From the NCBI GenBank assembly GCA_001566295.1, contig KQ964245.1, positions 1,679,524-1,743,523 of the forward strand: a stretch of 64,000 nt of DNA. The letters run 5' to 3'. This document shows, piece by piece, positions 20,697-32,911 of this stretch; the first letter of the stretch is position 1, and each line of letters begins with the position of its first letter. Source of the DNA: Microdochium bolleyi. Taxonomy: Eukaryota > Ascomycota > Sordariomycetes > Xylariales > Microdochiaceae. Both the position numbers and the translations under genes were made by a program. Below the pieces are notes generated by a model. The model ran no database searches. It was given only the letters and a program-made list of their open reading frames with translations, and was not told the origin of the DNA.

Positions 20697-22448
20697 TTGC
20701 GATGTCCTGACTCGAGTAAGGGTCAGCGGTCTAGGGTCTGCCATGAGGTACGAAGACGTACACTGGCGACTTGAGGCGAGGCCTTCGAACACAAGAAAGA
20801 AGTGTTGCTCCTCACGCATGATGAGGCTTATTTTCTCCAGCGATTGCCACCACCAAGCTATCCTCTATTAGTTGAGCTCGGAGCAATTGTAAATAAAGTA
20901 AAGCTTACTGAAAGGACCTGCCAACATCATGCTTGAACGAACCACAGGGATATGGACTAGCACAGCGATACGCCCACATACTGATGAAATGACGAGAGAC
21001 ACCTTTAGGGCATTAAGGACATCCGCAAGCGGATGCACTAAGGTTATTATAATCCATTGGGCTGGGCTGTGTTGTGGTGAACGGAGCAACACCTTGATGG
21101 ACACTTTTACCCACCACGACCCCTCCCTGCGTGACCTGACCTCATCAACACGTCGGACTATCCACATGCTTCTGGAAGTGAGCTTGCAGATTGAAATGCT
21201 CGCGCCAGCAAGGCATCTTCAGGGCATTGCTTGTGTAATGGCGGCTCGGTATCGCGGGCGTCTTGTTCAGCGCCTCGACACGTGGCTTTCATTGAGGTCG
21301 TGATCACTCGGGCACTGGGAGCTTATGGCAACGCGTCACGGAGCATGAGTAGCGACAACAAGGAGAAATGAATGTATGTTACGAGAAAACAAAGGCAGCC
21401 GGCTACTGACACTCAAGGACACACCGCTTCCTTTTGTGTTGCAGAAGCACAACCTACAGGTTTCTTGACTGGCGAATTTGTAGTTCAGGTGTAAGATCCT
21501 GCCTTCTCTTGATCCACGGCTCGCCCAAAACTGGTCATGGCACAAACTAAGTGATCTTAATCGTCGCGGAATCCTAACCCCTGCACGAACACACGTGCGC
21601 AACAACAGTAATAATTTCTGCTGCTTTTTGCTGGGTTTTCAAAGTTAGTTCGACGGTTCATGAAAGGGGAAGTCTATCCAAACCAAACAAGGTAGCTTGT
21701 GCGAGTTGCACGACCTGACTGATCCCGCTAGAAAAAGGCAATGTCGCAAATAATGACTGGGCATGAGACCAGGACCAATGTCTTCACACGGAATTTCATC
21801 TCAATCTCGAAGTCATCACAGGAGTTGTGCGTTCAATTAACGAACGCTGGCAGCAGTCGCATCACTCTGGATAGGGATAATTGGAACCACCACCAAAATA
21901 AATAAAGAGTCGTCCCCGAGAACTTGCTCAGCAGTGCTCTCACACGCCTATTACCAGCTACAATCCTAAGGCTTCGCTTGCCGAAACCAATGTTCTAGTT
22001 GGAAATGTGACCACCCAGGTCCAGCAAAGAAGCTTGACCACGACGGCCGAAAACCGGGCATGGGTAGCAGACAAGCTCCCTTGTCAGCGGTCGAAAAATG
22101 GGGCGGGGCGCCTAAAGGCAGGACTTGCCAATGTACTCCTCCACCTGCGAGTGTACGACGAGGTACATGCAAGTCCCTCAACACTCCGGGATCCAGGGCA
22201 TTCGCTGCTTAGCGCAGCTGCGCAAATCGGCCCAGGGCAATCTGCGAATTTTCGCGACCCTCGACTTTCTGGCTCGCCCAATTGCCCGCCACCTCAAGCA
22301 TCTTTTTCGCAGTTACACCCGACACTCTATCGCCCTTTCGTTCTGCGTCTGCCATAGCCGGTCCCGTCGTCACAGCTAGCCTTCCCGCGCCGGCCTGCAT
22401 TCGCTCTTGTCTGACGATTTCCCCATACGACACCACAAGAATCACAAA
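20697..22448. other. Intergenic region between arabinitol dehydrogenase and GGC1
   Basis: 1.75 kb, somewhat AT-richer than the flanks. No frame looks coding and I recognise no repeat or RNA gene. It should include the GGC1 promoter. Confidence 0.5.
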
Positions 22449-23812
22449 ATGGCGCCTATGGTATCTGGCCAGGAGAAGGAGTCCAACATGGCTCGTCTCC
22501 TCGGCTCTGGTATGTCCAACGGAATTTCAGCATCATGAGACTGGCACTGACCTTGTTTCGTGTAGGTTCTGCTGGTATCGCCGAGCTCGCCGTGTTCCAC
22601 CCTGTACGTTCCGCCCCTCGACGACGACTACGAGCACAATGTGGACCACATCTGAGATGGCAATAACAACTGATACCTATTTCACCATCAAGGTCGACAC
22701 AATTGCGAAGCGGTTGATGAGCAATCAGACCAAGGTAGAACTTCCAGCAGTATATGGCACGACATTCGGCCTTATCGCTAACCACTCACGACTGCAGATC
22801 TCCGGCTCTGCACAGCTCAACTCGGTCATTTTCAAAGACAAGGCTGCCGCCTCTGTCGGCACCAAGTTCTTCTCGCTCTTCCCTGGTCTCGGATATGCTG
22901 CCGGCTACAAGGTTAGTGTGCATGGAATGTCATCCGCTGGGAATGGATTGAAGCTCATCAGTCAAGCACAGGTCTCGCAAAGAATATACAAGTACGGCGG
23001 CCAGCCGATTGCCCGGGACTACCTCGCTACGCACTACGGCAAGGACTTTGAGAGCGCCTTTGGCAAGAAGACCGGCAAGGCCATTATGCACTCCACTGCT
23101 GGAAGGTAAGTACCGAGACATTAGTCGTTGTGTGTGTTTTGAACTAGACGACTGATTCCCATTCTCCACCAGCTTGATCGGTATCGGAGAGATCGTTCTC
23201 CTTCCCCTCGATGTCCTCAAAATCAAGCGCCAGACAAACCCCGACGCCTTCCGCGGCCGTGGTATCTTCAAGATTATTGCCGATGAGGGTTTTGGCCTTT
23301 ACAGAGGATGGGGCTGGACGGCTGCCAGAAATGCTCCCGGCTCGTTCGCGGTTAGTCGTGGAACAACGTTTGTGCCATTGAGCTGCCAGCTGACAAGAAT
23401 GCTTAGCTCTTCGGTGGTTCTGCCTTTGCCAAGGAGTTCATGTTCGCGCTCGACGACTACAACAAGGCCACCTGGTTCCAGAACTTTGTCGCCTCGATCG
23501 CCGGTGCCTCTGCCTCGCTCGTTGTCTCGGCTCCCCTCGACGTCATCAAGACTCGCATCCAGAACCGCAACTTCGAGAACCCCGAGAGCGGTTTCCGTAT
23601 CCTGTCCAACATGGCCAAACACGAGGGCGCTGGTGCCTTCTTCAAGGGCTTGGTACCAAAGGTAGGCATATCTCTTGAACTTGAGGCAGATTGAGCACTT
23701 GCTAACTAAAGTCTTTCTGCAACAGCTTTTGATGACTGGCCCCAAGCTCGTCTTCTCGTTCTGGCTGGCCCAGACACTGATTCCCACCTTCGACGGCATG
23801 CTGAAGAAGTAG
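22449..23812 (+). CDS. GGC1: Mitochondrial GTP/GDP carrier
   Basis: Eight exons (22449-22509, 22566-22603, 22693-22734, 22798-22911, 22972-23105, 23173-23350, 23407-23661, 23726-23812) encode 302 residues. Three mitochondrial-carrier signatures appear in order: FHPVDTIAKR, LPLDVLKIKR and APLDVIKTRIQ. The segments ARLLGSGSAGIAELAVFHP, LFPGLGYAAGYKV and GSLIGIGEIVLLPLDVLKIK are close to yeast Ggc1, which exchanges matrix GDP for GTP across the inner membrane and affects mitochondrial iron homeostasis. The second intron ends in the uncommon acceptor CAAG at 22692, but the conserved HP-VDT junction requires it. Confidence 0.95.
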
Positions 23813-25330
23813 ACGCCCTCGAGGAACGACAAAACGGTACTGCGCGCGCGCGAAGAGACAGACCTGTCCGGGGACTTGATCGGCGAGTGGGCATTGCATA
23901 ATGTGATAATTATAGATCCGGCGGGACGTGTACCAACATATGTGAAGGACGAATGGGCGTTATGACGGGACGGTGATCAAAAGAACCAGGAGCACGCACA
24001 TGAGCATAAAAGGGACACGATAGATGTGTATATGTCTTCCCTGCTTTCCACCCTTGAGCAAGGGACGCTTACTGGAAGGATAGAAACGTGTGGCGGAGGA
24101 GAGCTCTGATGCGGAGCAGCTTTTCATAAATCTTGAGACGACGCTAGAAGACTATACTCATCTCATCTCTTGGTAGTATACAAGGACATTGACCTTCATC
24201 AAGCTCCAAGCCGGCCTTAGTGGTTGGGGCCATACTCTCGATTGATCGAGATTGGATCCAACCTCTTGACAGGCACGCACTAAGGCATAGCAGTAAAATA
24301 TGCTCCTGGCAGAGCATGTCACTCTCTCTTGGTCAGGCCTCAATGCATGCATGTACTCCGCGTGTTCGGTGATGCTGACCGTCCAGTCGAACAAGGATCA
24401 AGCGGTGAACAACCGACCACAACTCCAGCGACATCGGATAAGAAAAACAAATAAAAAGAGCATGCGACGTAATGTAGTAGCTCGTTCCCGCAATGGCATC
24501 TCATGATAAAACAGCAGATTTGCTCCTCTGCCATGACTAGACACCTGTGCCGGCACGATTCGTTGCAGGTTGTCCAAGACATTTGCTATTGTTGCGCTTA
24601 TCCATGAACCAAGGGACGCTCGGACCGTGCTGGCCGGCACGGCCCAATGCGCAGACGTGATGTGCAGGGTCGCGCACCATGTTGTTTGGTGGTGCCAGCA
24701 CGCCCTGGGAATGAGGACGTACCAGGATGATAGCCGCTGCTGGCTGAACCGAGTGAGGGCCTGGTGGGATGTCCCTCAGAGCAGTGCCAATTAAAGAGTG
24801 GGCGGATACGCCAGCTCTGGCGCTGAGCTCCACTGTGGTGGGCGATGGGCCCGCGTTGCCCCGGCAGCGGGCAGTGACGTTGCTGGCGGCCAGGGATTGG
24901 CGCAGCGGGCATTTGTTGTTTGGGCTAGCCGCAGTAGCGCCAGGGTCTGCCGCCCGCACGACACGGCAAGCAGCAAGATAAACACACCAGGGCAGGGTGG
25001 GATCCGTCAAGAAGCTCTCCACCCTCCTCATCCTCCTCTTGGAACGCAGGGCTTGCGACTCTGCTTGCTCACCTCCTGCGCGATCCCATCGCCACTTTTG
25101 CATTTCCTCCCAAAGCACCGGCTGCTGATACCTTGCGTGCGTTGCGTTGACAGTTTCCGCGAGCTTCTTGTCACTTGAGCAAAACATATACCCCATCAAG
25201 AACCTCACGCAGCTCAACACCAGGGCACTTTTCGCGAACACCCGCCTCCGCCACGCAAGATCCACCGTCACCGAGACACAACATTCCAGAGACATTGTCC
25301 AGTTCCCACGCTACGGCCCAGAGGGGTGGC
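23813..25330. other. Intergenic region upstream of the giant coiled-coil gene
   Basis: 1.5 kb. A 252-codon minus-strand frame (24537-25295) has no recognisable features and is judged spurious. The plus-strand frame ahead of the gene is open from about 25151, but no ATG precedes 25331. Confidence 0.5.
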
Positions 25331-28300
25331 ATGCAATTCATCATGCCTCCAATCGAGCGGGATGCTCCGGTGGATGTGCAGTCGAGGCACCAGCACTCAA
25401 ACTCATTCGATCATTCCCGAGCCCTCGTCCCCATGTAAGTTCCCCTCCGAAGCTAGCGACGACGTACATGCCGGCCCCGCGATCATGCGACCAAGCACGA
25501 GGTTGACCATTGTCCACAGGTGGGATAGCTCAGATCCAGAGCGGGCGCCGCCGCCCTTGCCCTTAAATCCCCAGTCGCCCAGCGTCAGCCCGTCGCGCAT
25601 CGGGACCTCGCTAGCCATCCAGCATGCCCACGCGGCTATGACCGAGAGAGCCAGAGAGGCCGCACTTGTCCCGACACTCGTGAAGCGCATGACTGTCGAC
25701 CTCCCAGGCGGCTCCCCAGAACGCGCCCTCGTACCCCGACCGAGCCCCCACAAGCGCATGCAGTCCCTCCAGCCCGGCACAGTCAGAGACCTCAGCTTGA
25801 TGATTGAGGGCTCGAGAGAGTCAGGACGCTCATCCACACCACAGTCGCCAGAGAAGACCAAGAGGCCCACGACACCCATCGGGCCAAAGGAGCCAGAGAA
25901 GGACTACTTCGCCTCGGATAAGGAGAACACAAGACCGGAATCTCCGGCCATGTCGAACAGCTTGACACCCGTGCTGCGGCCATCTGCCCGCCGGCCGCAT
26001 CATAGCATACTCGGCGAGAACACCCCGCCACAGTCAGCAACCATGCTTGCTCTGCACAATCACCCGTCATCGACGCCGAAGCCCGCCTTTGCTCAGCCGG
26101 CGTCGATAGCTTCATCGCCAGTTCAAACCCCGGCAGCTTCTGCTCCTCGCGCCGTCGAGAGCCCTGCGCCCTTGTCTGTTGTCACCAATCAGTCCTCTGC
26201 CATGTCCAAAAGCAGCATACCCACGGCGGACCAGCTCTCAAACCAGATTTTGAGCCTCACAAATATCGCCACGGCTCTACAGAAGGAAATGTCACAGCTT
26301 AGTAGGCGTTCACGAGACAATGCGACAGATCTGATGAGCCTGAAAGAGGCTACTCACGCTCGGGACGAAGACATTCGCAAGAGTCTTCGCGAGCTCGTCA
26401 CCAACATCGATCCGACCAAGTCCAACCGTGATCCATACGACAGAAACCTGTACATGGAGCAGAAGGCGCAAGCCACATCACCAAAGATGGCGCGGCCGTT
26501 CGCCCTGCCAAGGATTCCCTCGCCAAACAGCTTCATGGACAACGAGTCGCTGCTTAGTGTACCGTCTCTCGTTGGTGGCAGCCAGGAGTCACCTGCGTCC
26601 ATCGCATTGCTTGAGAAGATCCTCCGCGAGATGGGGACCAGGGATGGACAAGATTCACTCCTGGGCCGGCTCACTGAGCTGGCTGAAAGACTTAACGGGA
26701 TGGCCAGCTTCGGAAAAGTCGACGAGCTCATCCAGCAGCTGCAATCGAGCCAACATCGGGCGATGATCCCCACCGCGGGGGGTCGTGGAGGTGGTGGCGG
26801 CGGCGGCAATGCGCGTGCCAGGAATCTTAGCTTTGATGACGGTGATGACGAGAGAGATCTGGGTCTGACGCAAACCAACAGTCATGCATCTATGCAGATG
26901 ACGTCCAAGCCGCCGGATTTGCTCAACGATGACCTCCTCCGCATCATCCGCTCCGTCAAAGATAGTGTTGCCCAAGGTGGTGGCATGACCGCCGAAGTCA
27001 AGGCCCTTGTTCGCGAGCTGCGCGGAGAAGTCTTGGGCATGGGCCGTGATATTGCTCGGAAGCTGGAAGAAGTCGATGTTGCTGCTTGCGGCAAGGTCGA
27101 GCCAGTTAGCAAGACGCAAGTTTCACGAATCGTTGACGAGGGACTCGATCAGATGAAATCCCACATGAACCAGCTGCTAAGAGAGCACAGGCGTGCTTCA
27201 GCCGCTTCGACCAAATCTGCTATCGACTACCAGGAGATTTACAACGTCATGAGCGCCGCGATCAGCGAAACCCGACCGAGGAGGGACAGCGAGGCCGACA
27301 TCACTCGTGAAGACGTCATCCAGGCTGTCAAGGATGCCTGGGAGGACTACAAGCCCGAGATCCAGATCGAGCAGATCGGCCTTGAGCGCGACGAGGTTCT
27401 GGCTTGTCTCCAAGAAGGTCTTGCTGCGCACCGTTCGTCCGAGAAAGAGTCCAATGCGGCCAGTCGCGAGGATGTGTACCAGGCCGTCGCACGCGGTCTC
27501 GAGACATTCATCCCCCCTCACATCGACACTCCTGCCTCAATGTCGAAAGATGAGATCGTTGAGGCTGTACGGGAATGTCTCGAAGAGTTCGAATTCCCAG
27601 TCGCCTCGGGTGGTGCCAATAACGACCTCACACGAGAGGACATGCTCGATGCTGTCCAGCAGGGCCTGAGCAATTTCAACTTCCCAAGCACCAACAACGC
27701 TATCGTGGCTCGTGGTGGAGGTGATGATGCGGCCATTATCGACCGACTCCAGGATATCATGCATTTCATGCAAGAAGAGTTCAGGGCAGTCTCCGAGGAG
27801 GCCAAGCAAAACGTCGCGGCCAATGGCCGTGACACAGAGCAGGTGCTTGACGCCACCCGCGACGGCATGGACCAGCTTCGCAGCCATATGGAGAGCTATG
27901 TCGACCGAGTTTCGGGGATGGCCGGGCAGGAGCAAATGATGGCCAACCTGGTCCACAACCTCGACTCTTTCCGCGACGATCTTTCTGTTCTTGTCGGGCG
28001 CAACTCTGATGCTTCCACAGACGCCCTGAAGCAAGAGATTGAGTCATTACGTGATGCCGTCAATTCTGCTCTGGTTCCTCACGTCCCGCAGGCACCCGAC
28101 AACCGTGAAGCGCTGCAGACTATCCAGGATGGCATCGAGAGAGTGCGCCAAGAGCTGCTTCGTCCTCATGCCGGTACAACCGATATCCTCGATGCCCTTC
28201 ACGAGGGCTTCAGTGATCTCCGAGCTACTATTGAGCGGATTGGAGACAAGCCTGCCGATCTCACGGCGAATGACGAGATCCTTGACGCCCTCAAGTCAGG

Positions 28301-31300
28301 CCTCGGCGATGTCCGCACCGAGATTGACTCTCTGCGCGAAAACACCAATGACAAGGCGCTTGCCACTATCGGTCCTGTTCCCAACGATGCCCTCATCCCA
28401 ATGAACATCCTCAAGCAAGATGACATTAAGAACCTGGAGTCCATGATGACCCAGTTGCAGACCAAGGTTGATGCCATGGAGAGCCAGCCTGAGTCAAGCG
28501 CTAGATCTGCGCCCGAGGGGCCAGTCAAGGTTGACTTGACCGATGTGGAAGACCTCCTTCGCGATGTGCACGGCAAAGTTGCCAACATGGCCACCTCCGA
28601 ACTTGAGGAGACCTTGCGCAACTTGCAGGCCTCGATTGCCGGCATGGAAGAGACCATCGCGAACCTACCAGCAAGGGACAGAGACATCGAGAAGCAGGTT
28701 GCTGTCTTGAGAAGCGTGAACACGGAAGCCGAGGAGCCTGAGGAGACTGAGGAGGCTGAGAAGACCGAAGAGAAGAAGGCCAAGGAAGAGATTGAACCTT
28801 CTGCTGCGAGGCGTCCTCAGAATCCCGATGATGTGGCAACAAAAGACGACGTGCAGGCCATCGAGACCATCTTGCGCAATACGAAGGCACGCCTCGAGGA
28901 TTCTATCGACGGCGAGCAAGCTGTGCGGAAAGATCACGTTGATGCCATTGAGGCCCTTATTCTCGAAGCCAAGGACACCCTCGGCAGTGTTGTTGCTCAG
29001 CTGGAGACTGTCTCCCGGAAGGAGGACCTCGTCTCTATGGAATCCCTCGTCACCCAGATCAACCTCTCTTTTGATGAGATGAAGGAGCGTGCTGAGAAGT
29101 CTCTTGAAGATCCAGAGAGGGTTACGAAGACCGACACCGATGCTATCGAGGGTCGGATTCTGGAGCTCAAAGCCATGGTTGAGCAGATTTCAGCTGCTGA
29201 CCTCGCCGCCCTGCCCACGAAGGATGACATTAAAACCGTCGAGACGCTTCTCTTGGACATGAAGGACTCTTCTACGACTGCTACCGAAGCGTCATCGAAG
29301 GCTCTCGACGAGAGACAAGCCGAGATCTCCGGCGTTGGCGAGCGCGTCACGGAGGTGAAGACTTTCTTGGAAGAGTTCAAGGGTCTCATTGACGACAAGC
29401 TCGAGTCAGGGGCCATGGGTGTTGAGGCGCTTGGCAAGGTTCTGGAAGGCATCAGCGAGTCGATGACCGCAAACGGCAGCGTTGGCACCGACCTGAAAGA
29501 GATGCTCGAGTTAATGAAAACCGAGTTCGAGGAATCCAAGTCTGGCGTCATTGGCGCGAAAATGGACACGGATGAGAAATTCCAGCTCACCACTGACGTC
29601 CTGAGTGCCAAGATCGACGAGAAGATCGGCGAGCTCGCTACAAAGTACGACGAGTTCCAGCTCATCCTGGATGATCGCGCCACCGCTGGCGAGGCCAGAG
29701 ATCTGGAGATGGACGCCGCCATCACTGGCACCAAGACCATCGCCGACGAGCTGAAGGCCTTAGTCGATACTCTTGGCACTGCTGTCACCGAGTCTCTTGA
29801 GAAGATGGAGCTCGCCTCCCAGACAGTGTTCGACAAGACCGAGCTGCTGTTCAGCAAGACCGAGGAGAATCACATCGACACCATCACTGAGCATCAAGCA
29901 ACACGAGAGCAGGTTCAAGTTGCCATCACTGCCATTGAAGGCCTCCAGGGCAATCTTGGCGAGGTTCAGCCACAGATCCTCGAGTCGGTCAAGGAGATTC
30001 TCGAAATGGTTGGTCAGAACTTCGAAAACACAAAACTCTCCATCGTCGGCATCGAGCAGAAGATCGAGGAGAACAAGCCCCAGGAGCTCCTTTTGCCACC
30101 ACCACCTGAGAAGTATGACGATGTCGAGGTCATCACCAGGCTCGACAGGCTGATTGAGGGCAAGTACGATGATGCCGGGTTACACGCCAAGCTCGACACT
30201 ATTGCGACGCACAAGTACGACGATGCCGAGCTTCGCGCCAAGATTGAAGAGCTTATCGACTCCAAGTACGACGATGCCGAGATCCGCACTCGTCTAGACG
30301 CCTTGCTTGAGGGCAAATACGACGACAGCGAGGTCCGCAGCAAGCTCGATGCCTTGATCGAAGCACCCCAATACGATGATGCGAATGTCCACACAAAGCT
30401 TGATGTCTTGATCGATAGCAAATACGATGACGCCAACGTCCACACCAAACTGGACGCCCTGATAGACGGTAAATACGACGACGCCAACGTACATACCAAA
30501 CTCGATGCCATAATCGAGGGCAAGTACGATGACACCAACCTGCATACCAAGCTTGATGCATTGCTGGACGGCAAATATGATGACAGCGAGGTCAAGGCAC
30601 ACCTGGTAACTCTGATTGAGGGCAAATATGATGATGCCAATGTGCACACCAAGCTTGATGCGCTCATCGACGGCAAGTACGACGACACGAACGTGCACAC
30701 CAAGCTGGACGCCCTTATCGATGGCAAGTATGACGATGCGAATGTCCACACCAAGCTGGACGCTCTGATTGACGGTAAATACGACGACGCGAACGTACAT
30801 ACCAAACTGGACGCCCTCATCGATGGCAAGTACGACGATACGAATGTCCACACCAAGCTGGACGCTCTAATCGATGGCAAATATGACGATACGAACGTGC
30901 ACACGAAGCTTGACACCATCTTTGATTCGCGGTACGACGATAGCGAAGTTCGGGCGATGCTCACCACGATCGACGAGAAGTGTGACCCCACGGCAGTGCA
31001 CGGAAAATTGGACAGCATCATTGAAAAGTCGAACCAGACGGAGCTCCACACAAAGCTGAATAGGCTTGTCGATCACACCGATGTCGCCGAAAAGGCCTTT
31101 GCGCAGCTGCAGACCATTGATCGAGTTCACGCTCAGGTCACCCAGACTGCCGCAGAGTTGACAGCTTTCTTGAGCTCGGAACGGCAGCGCATCGCTGACG
31201 ACCACGAGGAGAAGGAGAAAGCACTCGAGCAAACTTCTCTTGCGCTGGAGCGGCAGCGGGCGGAGCAGCTTCATGTAGAGGTCGTTCTGGCAGATCTCAG

Positions 31301-32291
31301 AGATGAGGAGGCTCGCCTTCGGGAATCGATCCTGGCGCTTCGCTCAGAGAACGAATCGCTGAGCCGCCACAGGACAAGACTCACCGGCGATGTGTCGTCT
31401 CTAGAAACTGCCCTAGATATTCGCCGCGAGGAGCTTCATGCGATGGATGCCCGAGCCGAAGGTCTAGAACGTCGCATCCTGCAAGGTGTGCTAGACCACT
31501 CGCGGTCGCTTCTCATGACCAAGTCTGCACCCAAGGGGCGCGACACCATGAGCCGAAAGCGGGTGCCGGGTGCTAGATCCAGCCTGACTCCTGCCGACAT
31601 TGAGCAGCAGCGACAGGATACCACACCAAAGCCGAAGACCCCGTCACGTAACATGGTCAACATGGCTGTTGCGGGCAGCAGGACCAGTCTTGCCCCTTCG
31701 AGTCCTGCTAGTGCCAGCCGGAGAATTGCGAGCTTGAGCCAGATCACTGGCAACACACCCACCGGAGGCTTCAAGCGCAGCCAGAGTGTCCGCACTGCAG
31801 GCGGGGCTGGCCTGAGGAAGCGAAGCTGGGCCGCCAGTCGGCCACCGCATGACCTTGAGGACTTTGAGAAGGAGAACATGGGGCTCGTCAGGGAGATTGA
31901 CGAGGATTCACGCACTACCACGCCGGAGCCAACGGAAACACCCCGCGCGATAAGCATCAGCAACAACGAAACAGCGCTGACACTGGCGTCCGCGGTGAAG
32001 GGTGACGAGAACATCGTTGAAGTCAACGAAGCTGCCGATAGCCTCGCTGACAGCGACGAGGACGACGATGATGCCTCCAGCGAGACTGGTACGTTGCGGA
32101 GGTCCAGTCTCGGCACGACGGTAGTCACAGATACCGACGGCGGCTATGATGACGAGACGGACAGCTACTATTCAGATGACCAGAGCGACTGGACTGAGAG
32201 CAACCTGGGGACGGAAAGCGTTGTGTCCGAGAGCTTAAGAGACAACGAGAGCATAGTCGGAGAGGGTGCTGTGGTGGTCTACAATAATTAG
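25331..32291 (+). CDS. Uncharacterised 2291-residue coiled-coil protein with multiple internal repeat families
   Basis: Exons 25331-25434 and 25520-32291 are joined across an 85-nt intron (AT/GTAAGT ... CCACAG/G). Residues 1 to about 290 are Ser/Pro-rich and probably disordered. A Gly run lies near 455-465. Three repeat-rich zones follow: about 628-975 (units like REDVIQAVxxGLExF), about 1000-1285 (units like KDDVQAIETILxxxK) and 1566-1885 (17-residue units with consensus KYDDANVHTKLDALIDG). A heptad-type coiled coil (about 1910-2020) and a Ser-rich, then acidic, tail complete it. There are no transmembrane segments or catalytic motifs. Such architecture suits a cytoskeletal, septal or spindle scaffold, but I do not recognise the family and assign no function. 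The start is the first ATG after an in-frame stop upstream. Confidence 0.85.
27298..28340 (+). repeat. Degenerate REDV-AV-GL repeats in the giant protein
   Basis: About nine copies of a loosely spaced unit: TREDVIQAVKDAWEDY, RDEVLACLQEGLAAH, SREDVYQAVARGLETF, SKDEIVEAVRECLEEF, TREDMLDAVQQGLSNF, TEQVLDATRDGMDQL, TTDILDALHEGFSDL and NDEILDALKSGLGDV. Spacing is about 30-80 residues. The amphipathic unit suggests repeated helical segments. Confidence 0.7.
28413..29270 (+). repeat. KDD-IE-LI-K repeats in the giant protein
   Basis: Copies include QDDIKNLESMMTQLQTK, TKDDVQAIETILRNTKA, RKDHVDAIEALILEAKD, RKEDLVSMESLVTQINL, TKTDTDAIEGRILELKA and TKDDIKTVETLLLDMKD. They share a K/R-x-D start, IE/ME at positions 8-9 and a hydrophobic-hydrophobic-x-x-x-K end, with spacing of about 30-50 residues. 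Confidence 0.7.
30111..31070 (+). repeat. 51-bp / 17-residue KYDD tandem repeat array
   Basis: Seventeen clear copies begin with (K/Q/R)YDD at 51-bp spacing from 30111. Copy 5 carries one extra codon. Two decayed copies (about 30981 and 31029) follow. The consensus is KYDDANVHTKLDALIDG. Copies 11-16 (30624-30929) are almost identical as protein, yet differ at many third codon positions. Confidence 0.95.
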
Positions 32292-32911
32292 ACAATTACG
32301 AAGAGGGAGCGAGGCGAACTTAGGAGGGTTTCTGAACCATTATTGGGGAGTTTATGCACTTGCGTGCAGGGGGCGTTACTGGTCTCTCATTTTTTCTTTA
32401 CGCTTTAACGTTCCGAGGTCACGTTTATGTTTGTATGGAGCAATGCTTAGCTTGAACATGTTTGTTTAGGAGACTTGTATGAAAAGTGTGTTATGAGCAC
32501 ATCATCCATTCACTCGACGGTTTTCTTTGTGACTTGCCTTTGCACCTCGCCAGACCATTTCTACTTTCGGTTCATCACCGTATCTATGAAGCGGTGGTTG
32601 TGTCACGTCAAGTGGGCACGGCAACAATTACACGGCCAACGGTGATAACGCACATGTCATTCTTCAGCCCTTTAGGTTGTACATGATTCGCCAGTCCTTA
32701 TTCCTACATAACAACACTTTCATACACGGCTTTCGCCTATCTCTTTCTCACAGATTGTGCACGTCTCACTGAGATAGGCTTTTTTTGGCCGTCACCTCCC
32801 GATTCAGGTTTTTTCCTGCCCCGGATAGCTGCTGGGCCAGTTCCAAATTCCGTAGAACGGAACGTGGTGGAACGGGGCTCTAGAGCCATCAGCTTAGCTG
32901 CCTTCGTGCCG
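32292..32911. other. Convergent intergenic region
   Basis: 620 nt between the giant coiled-coil gene and mitochondrial SerRS. It is AT-rich 3' sequence; I see no gene. Confidence 0.5.

Noticed and set aside
24537..25295. 252-codon minus-strand frame upstream of the giant gene
   Set aside because: No recognisable features, and it overlaps the probable leader of the plus-strand gene.
28997..29857. 286-codon Ser-rich minus-strand frame
   Set aside because: Antisense to the giant coiled-coil gene; Ser-rich composition arises from reverse complement of Glu/Asp/Lys-rich codons.
30014..31051. 345-codon minus-strand frame opposite the KYDD array
   Set aside because: It is the antisense shadow of the 51-bp repeats; the lack of stops follows from repeat periodicity, and the sense strand is clearly coding.
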